Shown here: piece by piece, positions 7,287 to 12,381 of the stretch
Layout: every line of letters begins with the position of its first letter
Numbering within the stretch: the first letter of the stretch is position 1
Assembly: GCF_042668085.1 (NCBI RefSeq)
Contig: NZ_JBHVBO010000126.1
Coordinates: 1 to 12,381 of the forward strand
Source: Isoptericola sp042668085
Lineage (GTDB): Bacteria; Actinomycetota; Actinomycetes; Actinomycetales; Cellulomonadaceae
Reading direction: 5' to 3'
Length of the DNA: 12,381 nucleotides
Notes under the pieces: model-generated
The model's database searches: none
Seen by the model: the letters and a program-made list of their open reading frames with translations, nothing else
Told to the model about the DNA's origin: nothing
Position numbers and translations under genes: made by a program

Positions 7287-7321
7287 GCGCCGTCCCGCCC
7301 GTCACTCCTGCGGCGCGTGCC
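7276..7321. terminator. Possible bidirectional terminator between tetR and ramB
   Basis: GCGCCG (7287-7292) pairs with CGGCGC (7311-7316) and GGCAC (7276-7280) pairs with GTGCC (7317-7321), with the bases 7281-7286, including the tetR stop codon, as a bulge. The loop is 18 bases and there is no T-tract, so the structure is weaker than the one at 4919-4952. The position between convergent genes supports it. Confidence 0.35.
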
Positions 7322-8810
7322 GCTCCAGGAACTCGTAGACCTCGGTCGTGTCGACGCCGGGGAACGCGCCGGACGGCATCGCCGCCAGCATGGACGCGTG
7401 CGGGCGGGCGCTCGGGAAGGCGTGCCCGCCCCAGCGGCGGGCGAGCGGCTCCGCCGGCCGCCGGCAGCAGCTCTCGTCGGGGCAGCGCGACGTGCTGCGC
7501 GCCGTGGTCTCCCGACCCAGGAACCACTTGACCTGCGCGTACGGCACCCCGACGCTCACCGAGAACCGCCCGTCGGCCGTGTCCTGCACGCGCGACGTGC
7601 ACCAGTACGTGCCGGTCGGGGTGTCGGTGTACTGGTAGTACGGGCTGAGCCGGTCGGCGATGCCGAACACGACGCGGGCCGTCCAGTGCCGACACACGTG
7701 CTGCCCCTCGACCGTGCCGAGCGGGTCGGCCGGGAAGCGCACGCCGTCGTTCTCGTACGCCTTGTGGATCGCCCCCGACTCGTGGACCTTCATGAAGTGC
7801 ACCGGGATGCCCAGGTGCCGGGTCGCCAGGTTCGTGAAACGGTGGGCGACCGTCTCGTAGGACACGGCGAACGCGTCGCGCAGGTCCTCCAGCGAGATCG
7901 ACCGCCGCTCCTTGGCCTCGCGCAGCTGCTTGACCGCCTCGCGCTCGGGCACCAGCAGCGCCGCGCACAGGTAGTTCGCCTCGACGCGCTGGCGCAGGAA
8001 CTCGCGGTAGTCGCGCGGCTCGGCGTGCTCCAGCACGTGCGAGGCGAGGGCCTGCAGCACCGCGGAGCGCGCCTCCGACCGCCCCCGGATCCCGTTGCTC
8101 GGCAGGTAGACCCGGCGGTGCAGCTGGTCGATGACGGCACGCGTGGACTGCGGCAGGTCCGGCTCGTAGTGGATCGAGAAGCCGAGATGGGCGGCCAGCT
8201 CCCCCACCGCCCGCTGCGGCAGCGGCCCGCGGCCGTGCCCGACGTCGTCGAGCAGGCCGCGCGCGACGATCTCCAGGTCGGGGAAGTAGTTGTCCTGCGC
8301 GCGCATGTCGGCGCGCAGCTCGGTGTTCGCGCGGCGCGCCTCCTCCGGGGTGAGCGCCCGCTCGGAGTGCAGCCGCTCCAGCTCGCGCTGCAGCCCGACG
8401 ATCGCCTCGAGCGCGTCCGACGGCAGCGACTTGCCCACCTTCACAGGGCGCACCCCGAGCGCGGAGAAGAGCGACCCCCTTTGCACCCGCTCCAGCTCGA
8501 TCTCCAGGGCGTCGCGGTGCGACGGCGCCTCGGCCGAGAGCAGGTCCTCGACGCTCGCGCCGAGGGCGCGGGCCACCGCCTGCAGGCGCGCGATGGTGGG
8601 CTCGCGCTTGCCGTTCTCGAGCATCGAGACCTGCGACGGCGCACGTCCGATGGCCTCTCCGAGCTGCTCGAGGGTCATGCCACGGCGGGTGCGCAGGTGC
8701 CGGATACGACGGCCGATCGTGAGGGCGTCCGCCTCGTGCTCGATCGGGATGCCGGTCGGCAGCGTGGCGTCGTCCCGGGTACCGGGCCGGTTGTCGGTCG
8801 AGATGGCCAT
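7302..8810 (-). CDS. ramB: RamB-like XRE-family regulator of acetate/glyoxylate metabolism
   Basis: Predicted regulator of the adjacent glyoxylate-bypass genes. It has 502 residues from ATG 8810; mycobacterial RamB is about 474. An N-terminal Cro/CI-type helix-turn-helix lies at about 32-91 (RIRHLRTRRGMTLEQLGEAIG, then SQVSMLENGKREPT). A middle region at about 195-290 resembles the ImmA/IrrE peptidase-like domain but reads SHVLEH where HExxH is expected. A C-terminal short-chain-acyl-regulator region (about 340-502) has six cysteines across the middle and C-terminal regions (282, 373, 404, 443, 448, 449), including CPDESCC, and ends in GAFPGVDTTEVYEFLERHAP. In Corynebacterium and Mycobacterium, RamB proteins control aceA/aceB and acetate genes, and here the gene is divergent from aceA. 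The start may be GTG 8825 instead (five codons longer), which has a better ribosome binding site. The family call is strong; ligand and sign of regulation are not visible. Confidence 0.88.
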   Translation of the reverse strand: MAISTDNRPGTRDDATLPTGIPIEHEADALTIGRRIRHLRTRRGMTLEQLGEAIGRAPSQVSMLENGKREPTIARLQAVARALGASVEDLLSAEAPSHRDALEIELERVQRGSLFSALGVRPVKVGKSLPSDALEAIVGLQRELERLHSERALTPEEARRANTELRADMRAQDNYFPDLEIVARGLLDDVGHGRGPLPQRAVGELAAHLGFSIHYEPDLPQSTRAVIDQLHRRVYLPSNGIRGRSEARSAVLQALASHVLEHAEPRDYREFLRQRVEANYLCAALLVPEREAVKQLREAKERRSISLEDLRDAFAVSYETVAHRFTNLATRHLGIPVHFMKVHESGAIHKAYENDGVRFPADPLGTVEGQHVCRHWTARVVFGIADRLSPYYQYTDTPTGTYWCTSRVQDTADGRFSVSVGVPYAQVKWFLGRETTARSTSRCPDESCCRRPAEPLARRWGGHAFPSARPHASMLAAMPSGAFPGVDTTEVYEFLERHAPQE

Positions 8811-8833
8811 GCTCGAGGGTGACACGCGCCACA

Positions 8834-8839
8834 CCTTCC
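8834..8839 (-). promoter_or_regulatory. Ribosome binding site favouring a GTG start for ramB
   Basis: On the minus strand GGAAGG (8839 to 8834) lies eight bases before an in-frame GTG at 8825, but 23 bases before the ATG at 8810. This suggests the ramB product may begin five codons earlier than the ATG, with no effect on the recognised domains. Confidence 0.4.
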
Positions 8840-8841
8840 GT

Positions 8842-8881
8842 CCAGGAGAAGAACCTCGGAATTTCTCTCCAGAATTCCTGG
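8842..8881. promoter_or_regulatory. Operator-like nested dyads between ramB and aceA
   Basis: This AT-richer island contains three overlapping symmetries: CCAGGA (8842-8847) with TCCTGG (8876-8881); GGAATT (8858-8863) with AATTCC (8873-8878); and the 13-base near-palindrome CCAGAATTCCTGG (8869-8881), with five of six positions paired. It lies between divergent ramB and aceA and is the likely place for regulator binding and promoter elements. No canonical corynebacterial RamB box (ACTTTGCAAA-like) is present. Role inferred. Confidence 0.45.
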
Positions 8882-8931
8882 CGGCAGGGTGGTGCGGCAG
8901 GCGAGGGTCGTGGTCATCGGCACCACGCCAT

Positions 8932-8956
8932 GCGACACCGAGCGACACCGAGCGAC
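8932..8956 (+). repeat. 10-bp direct repeat in the aceA leader
   Basis: GCGACACCGA occurs twice in tandem (8932-8941, 8942-8951) and is followed by a third partial copy, GCGAC (8952-8956). It ends just before the aceA ribosome binding site (AAAGAGG, 8958-8964). It may be simple slippage or a leader element. Confidence 0.5.
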
Positions 8957-8970
8957 GAAAGAGGCACGAC

Positions 8971-10281
8971 ATGACCGCCACCCTCGAGCCCCGCACCACC
9001 GCCACCGGCGACCAGACGCAGACCGCCGCCGCGCTGGCCGAGCAGTGGGCGTCCGACCCCCGCTGGGCGGGCGTCGAGCGCACCTACACGGCCGAGGACG
9101 TCGTCGCGCTGCGCGGTTCGGTCGGCGAGGAGTTCACCCTGGCGCGGCGCGGCGCCGAGCGGCTGTGGCGACAGCTCCACGAGGAGGACTTCATCAACGC
9201 GCTCGGCGCGCTGACCGGCAACCAGGCCGTGCAGCAGGTGAAGGCCGGGCTCCAGGCCATCTACCTCTCGGGCTGGCAGGTGGCCGGCGACGCGAACCTC
9301 GCGGGCCAGACCTACCCCGACCAGTCCCTGTACCCGGCGAACTCCGTGCCCGCCGTCGTGCGCCGCATCAACAACGCGCTGCTGCGCGCCGACCAGATCG
9401 ACGTCTCCGAGAACGGCGCCCCGACGCGCGACTGGCTCGCCCCGATCGTCGCGGACGCCGAGGCCGGCTTCGGCGGCCCGCTCAACGCGTACGAGCTGAT
9501 GCGGTCGATGATCGCGTCGGGCGCCGCGGGCGTGCACTGGGAGGACCAGCTCGCCAGCGAGAAGAAGTGCGGCCACCTCGGCGGCAAGGTGCTCATCCCG
9601 ACGCAGCAGCACGTGCGCACGCTCAACGCGGCCCGTCTCGCGGCCGACGTCTCCGACGTGCCGAGCGTCGTCATCGCCCGCACGGACGCCGAGGCCGCCA
9701 CGCTGCTCACGTCCGACGTCGACGAGCGCGACCGCCCCTTCCTCACCGGCGGCCGCACGGGCGAGGGCTTCTACGAGGTCCGCAACGGCGTCGAGCCGTG
9801 CATCGCCCGGGCCAAGGCCTACGCCCCGTACGCCGACCTCATCTGGATGGAGACCGGCACCCCCGACCTCGAGCTCGCGCGCAGCTTCGCCGAGGCCGTG
9901 AAGTCCGACTTCCCGGACCAGATGCTGGCGTACAACTGCTCGCCGTCGTTCAACTGGAAGAAGCACCTGGACGACGACACCATCGCGAAGTTCCAGCGCG
10001 AGCTGGGCGCCATGGGCTTCCGCTTCCAGTTCATCACCCTGGCCGGCTTCCACGCCCTCAACTACTCGATGTTCGACCTCGCCCACGGCTACGCCCGCGA
10101 GCAGATGTCCGCCTACGTGCGGCTGCAGGAGGCCGAGTTCGCCGCCGAGGAGCGCGGCTACACCGCGACCAAGCACCAGCGCGAGGTCGGCACCGGCTAC
10201 TTCGACCGCGTGTCGACGGCGCTCAACCCCGACGCCGCCACCCTCGCCCTCGCCGGCTCCACCGAGGCCGCGCAGTTCTGA
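8971..10281 (+). CDS. aceA: Isocitrate lyase
   Basis: Cytoplasmic glyoxylate-bypass enzyme splitting isocitrate into succinate and glyoxylate. It has 436 residues, the size of the bacterial AceA/Icl1 type. The catalytic signature KKCGHLGGK is at 198-206 with the nucleophilic Cys200. HWEDQ (189-193), ARTDA (236-240) and NCSPSFNWKK lie in the expected order around the TIM-barrel active site. The start ATG 8971 has AAAGAGG at 8958-8964, six bases upstream. The gene is divergent from the RamB-like regulator with a 160-base gap holding dyads and direct repeats, and is followed 59 bases later by malate synthase, so an aceA-aceB transcript is likely. 2-methylisocitrate as an additional substrate cannot be excluded, but pairing with malate synthase supports the glyoxylate role. 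Confidence 0.97.
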   Translation: MTATLEPRTTATGDQTQTAAALAEQWASDPRWAGVERTYTAEDVVALRGSVGEEFTLARRGAERLWRQLHEEDFINALGALTGNQAVQQVKAGLQAIYLSGWQVAGDANLAGQTYPDQSLYPANSVPAVVRRINNALLRADQIDVSENGAPTRDWLAPIVADAEAGFGGPLNAYELMRSMIASGAAGVHWEDQLASEKKCGHLGGKVLIPTQQHVRTLNAARLAADVSDVPSVVIARTDAEAATLLTSDVDERDRPFLTGGRTGEGFYEVRNGVEPCIARAKAYAPYADLIWMETGTPDLELARSFAEAVKSDFPDQMLAYNCSPSFNWKKHLDDDTIAKFQRELGAMGFRFQFITLAGFHALNYSMFDLAHGYAREQMSAYVRLQEAEFAAEERGYTATKHQREVGTGYFDRVSTALNPDAATLALAGSTEAAQF

Positions 10282-10300
10282 GAGCCGTGCGGCTCTGAAC
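10275..10300 (+). other. Stem-loop over the aceA stop codon, upstream of aceB
   Basis: AGAGCC (10281-10286) pairs with GGCTCT (10291-10296) around a GTGC loop. GTTC (10275-10278) pairs with GAAC (10297-10300), with two bases of the stop codon as a bulge. There is no T-tract. It lies within the probable aceA-aceB transcript, so partial termination or 3'-end protection that sets the aceA:aceB ratio is possible. Confidence 0.4.
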
Positions 10301-10340
10301 CTCCCCCACCCGCTCAGCCCCGACAGACCGGAGGCACGCC

Positions 10341-12080
10341 ATGACCACGCTCACGTCCCCGACCACCGCCCCGGTGCCCGCCGTCGCGCCCGCCGTCGGC
10401 ACGCCGCTCGCCGACACGGCGACCGACCCGTTCGTCTGGGGCGGGACGTCGCTCGCGGAGGGTCACCTCACCGTCACCGCCCCGCTCGGGCCGCGCGACG
10501 AGGAGATCCTCACCCCGGAGGCGCTGGCGTTCCTGGCGATGCTGCACGACCGGTTCGCCGACGACCGCACCGAGCTGCTGCTGGAGCGTCAGCGGCGGAT
10601 GCGACGCATCGCGGACGGCGACGACCCGGACTTCCACCCCGCCACCCGGCCCGTGCGCGACGACCCGTCCTGGCGGGTCGCGGGCGCGGCCGGGGCGCCG
10701 GGGCTGAGCGACCGGCGCGTCGAGATCACGGGCCCGACGGACCCGAAGATGACCATCAACGCGCTGAACTCGGGCGCCCGGTGCTGGCTGGCCGACGCCG
10801 AGGACGCGCAGTCGCCCACGTGGCGCAACGTGGTGGAGGGCCAGCTCGCCCTGCACGACGCGATCCGCGGCACGCTGACGTTCACCAACCCGGCCGGCAA
10901 GCGGTACGAGCTGCGCTCGACGGACCTCACCGAGCTGCCGACGATCGTGTTCCGGCCGCGCGGCTGGCACCTGTTCGAGTCGCACCTGGCCTACACCGGC
11001 CCGGACGGGTCGACGCAGCCGGCGTCGGGCTCGCTCGTCGACTTCGGGCTGTACCTCTTCCACAACGCCCACGAGCTGGTCTCCCGCGGCCGCGGGCCGT
11101 ACTTCTACCTGCCGAAGCTCGAGGGCTACCGCGAGGCACGGCTGTGGAACGAGGTCTTCGAGGCGGCGCAGGAGGCGCTCGGCCTCCCCCGCGGCACGAT
11201 CCGCGCCACGGTGCTCATCGAGACGCTGCCCGCCGCGTTCGAGATGGAGGAGATCCTCTACGAGCTGCGCGACCACTGCGCCGGCCTCAACGCCGGCCGG
11301 TGGGACTACCTGTTCAGCGTGATCAAGTGCTTCCGCACGCGGGGGTCGTCGTACGTGCTGCCCGACCGCGGCCAGGTGACGATGACCGCGCCGTTCATGC
11401 GGGCGTACACCGAGCTCCTCGTCGCCACGTGCCACAAGCGCGGGGCGCACGCCATCGGCGGCATGAGCGCCTTCATCCCCGACCGCCGCTCCCCCGAGGT
11501 GACCGAGCGCGCCGTCGAGCAGGTGTGGGCCGACAAGACGCGCGAGGCCCACGACGGCTTCGACGGCACCTGGGTGGCCCACCCCGACCTGGTCGAGGTG
11601 GCGCGCGGCGCGTTCGACGAGGTGCTCGGCGAGCGCGAGAACCAGGTCGACCGCCGGCGGGACGACGTCGAGGTGGGCCAGGCCGAGCTGCTCGACGTCG
11701 CCTCGGCGCGGCGGGGCGGTGCGACGGTCACGGCGGCCGGGCTGCGGACCAACGTCTCCGTGGGGCTGCGCTACATCGAGTCGTGGCTGCGCGGCACGGG
11801 CGCGGCGGCGATCGACCACCTCATGGAGGACGCGGCCACGGCCGAGATCTCCCGGTCCCAGGTGTGGCAGTGGGTCGCGTCCGGCACGACGACGGACGAC
11901 GGCCTGCCCATCACCCGCGTGCGCTGCGAGGCCGTGCTTCGCGACGTCCTGCGCGGTCTGCCCCGGTTCGCCGGCGACCGGTTCGAGGACGCCGCAGCGC
12001 TGTTTCGCGAGGTGGCGCTGGGCGAGGAGTTCCCGCCGTTCCTCACCACCGGCGCGTACGCCCGCTACCTGGCGGGCTGA
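10341..12080 (+). CDS. aceB: Malate synthase (A/glyoxysomal type)
   Basis: Condenses glyoxylate with acetyl-CoA to malate in the cytoplasm, the second glyoxylate-bypass step. It has 579 residues, longer than the roughly 530-540 usual for the A-type. Much of the excess may be an Ala/Pro/Thr-rich N-terminal leader (about 1-30). Conserved elements are ADAEDAQSPTW (151-161), FRPRGWHL (204-211), VLIETLPAAFEMEEI (291-305), the family signature DHCAGLNAGRWDYLF (311-325), and MEDAATAEISRSQVWQW (495-511), where Asp497 is the expected general base. The ATG at 10341 has GGAGG at 10330-10334, six bases upstream. An internal start omitting the leader is possible, but none has a clear binding site. It is downstream of aceA in the same direction and probably co-transcribed; the RamB-like regulator is the likely controller. 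Confidence 0.96.
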   Translation: MTTLTSPTTAPVPAVAPAVGTPLADTATDPFVWGGTSLAEGHLTVTAPLGPRDEEILTPEALAFLAMLHDRFADDRTELLLERQRRMRRIADGDDPDFHPATRPVRDDPSWRVAGAAGAPGLSDRRVEITGPTDPKMTINALNSGARCWLADAEDAQSPTWRNVVEGQLALHDAIRGTLTFTNPAGKRYELRSTDLTELPTIVFRPRGWHLFESHLAYTGPDGSTQPASGSLVDFGLYLFHNAHELVSRGRGPYFYLPKLEGYREARLWNEVFEAAQEALGLPRGTIRATVLIETLPAAFEMEEILYELRDHCAGLNAGRWDYLFSVIKCFRTRGSSYVLPDRGQVTMTAPFMRAYTELLVATCHKRGAHAIGGMSAFIPDRRSPEVTERAVEQVWADKTREAHDGFDGTWVAHPDLVEVARGAFDEVLGERENQVDRRRDDVEVGQAELLDVASARRGGATVTAAGLRTNVSVGLRYIESWLRGTGAAAIDHLMEDAATAEISRSQVWQWVASGTTTDDGLPITRVRCEAVLRDVLRGLPRFAGDRFEDAAALFREVALGEEFPPFLTTGAYARYLAG

Positions 12081-12095
12081 GCGTCCGCCCGGACG
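12071..12095 (+). terminator. Possible terminator dyads at the aceB stop codon
   Basis: GGCGG (12071-12075) can pair with CCGCC (12085-12089), placing the stop codon in the loop. Alternatively CGTCC (12082-12086) can pair with GGACG (12091-12095) around GCCC. The two are mutually exclusive, short and without a T-tract. Confidence 0.25.
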
Positions 12096-12135
12096 GCGCC
12101 GGGCACGCGGCTGCGCACGAACCCCGCCCGGGGAC

Positions 12136-12381
12136 GTGCTGGACCGCGCACGCGGCGTCCCGGACCTGGCCGGCGTGTTCGCGCTGGTGGCCGAGGGGCG
12201 GGCGGCACTGTCCCCCACTCCGGCCGCGCTGCCGCTGTGCTTCTTCCACCCGCTGCACGGCCCCGCCGCCCGCCGCGTCCCCTGGCGTCCGGTGGGCCGC
12301 CGGGAGCAACTGCGGATCGCCGCCTGCGACACCTGCATCCGTGCGGTCCGCGCCCGCCGCGCACCGGAGGTCCTCACGGAC
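12136..12381 (+). CDS. Unidentified protein, 3' partial; possibly a 5'-truncated gene
   Basis: A forward frame stays open to the window edge with the strong G/C third-position bias seen in the real genes. From the GTG at 12136 it gives 82 residues. Visible features are LAGVFALVAEGRAAL, a cysteine-aromatic stretch PLCFFHPLHGP (about residues 34-44), and AACDTCIRAVRARRAP with a CxxC pair (about 65-80), which together could bind a metal. I have an impression of similar Cys/His-containing segments in uncharacterised actinobacterial proteins, where this region is preceded by a longer N-terminal part; that is memory, not a search. No start has a good ribosome binding site: GGGGA ends one base before the GTG. 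Only 55 bases separate it from aceB, so the gene may have lost its 5' end, or the start may be mis-assigned. No function is proposed. Confidence 0.4.
   Translation, partial: MLDRARGVPDLAGVFALVAEGRAALSPTPAALPLCFFHPLHGPAARRVPWRPVGRREQLRIAACDTCIRAVRARRAPEVLTD

Noticed and set aside
6337..7338. A plus-strand frame running through the 12-bp repeat (repeated Arg-Cys-Arg-Val) and the tetR region.
   Set aside because: It is out of frame with the clear TetR protein, and its N-terminus is only the repeat read on the opposite strand.
8910..8926. Short inverted repeat GTGGT...ACCAC in the aceA leader.
   Set aside because: Five base pairs with a seven-base loop are expected often by chance at this GC content.
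10314..12377. A 687-codon open frame on the minus strand opposite aceB.
   Set aside because: The plus strand is a clear malate synthase with all signatures. The antisense product is low-complexity Arg/Gly/Ala-rich sequence.

Overview
The window is very GC-rich, with strong G/C preference at third codon positions and mostly GGAGG-type ribosome binding sites. Together with a RamB-type regulator and an AceA/AceB pair, this points to a high-GC actinobacterium. A Micrococcales member (Cellulomonas-like) is my best guess, from protein flavour only. I see no RNA gene, CRISPR array, insertion sequence or integration site.

Layout. (1) Positions 1-4913, plus strand, form a C4-acid/ketone-body catabolic operon: a 3-hydroxybutyrate dehydrogenase (5' end outside the window), an AtoE-type short-chain fatty acid transporter, the alpha and beta subunits of a 3-oxoacid (acetoacetate) CoA-transferase, and an acetyl-CoA acetyltransferase. 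The last four genes resemble the enterobacterial ato set in a different order. (2) Positions 4934-7286 hold a divergent pair: a DHA2-type MFS efflux transporter on the minus strand and a TetR regulator on the plus strand, sharing a promoter region with a perfect 11-bp inverted repeat. The transporter has an unusual 10-unit, 12-bp tandem repeat encoding its N-terminal tail. (3) Positions 7302-12080 hold the glyoxylate bypass: a RamB-like regulator (minus), then isocitrate lyase aceA and malate synthase aceB (plus). (4) Positions 12136-12381 hold the start or remnant of an unrecognised protein that runs off the window.

How it fits together. 3-hydroxybutyrate would be oxidised to acetoacetate, activated to acetoacetyl-CoA and cleaved to two acetyl-CoA. 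Net growth on acetyl-CoA needs the glyoxylate bypass, and its genes and presumed regulator lie just downstream. The MFS/TetR pair looks like an unrelated drug- or metabolite-export module between the two metabolic blocks.

Most of the window is ordinary metabolism. The parts worth a second look are the repeat-encoded transporter tail, the stem-loops at several stop codons, the operator-like dyads in the two divergent intergenic regions, the RamB-like protein lacking an intact HExxH motif, and the possibly 5'-truncated gene at the right edge.
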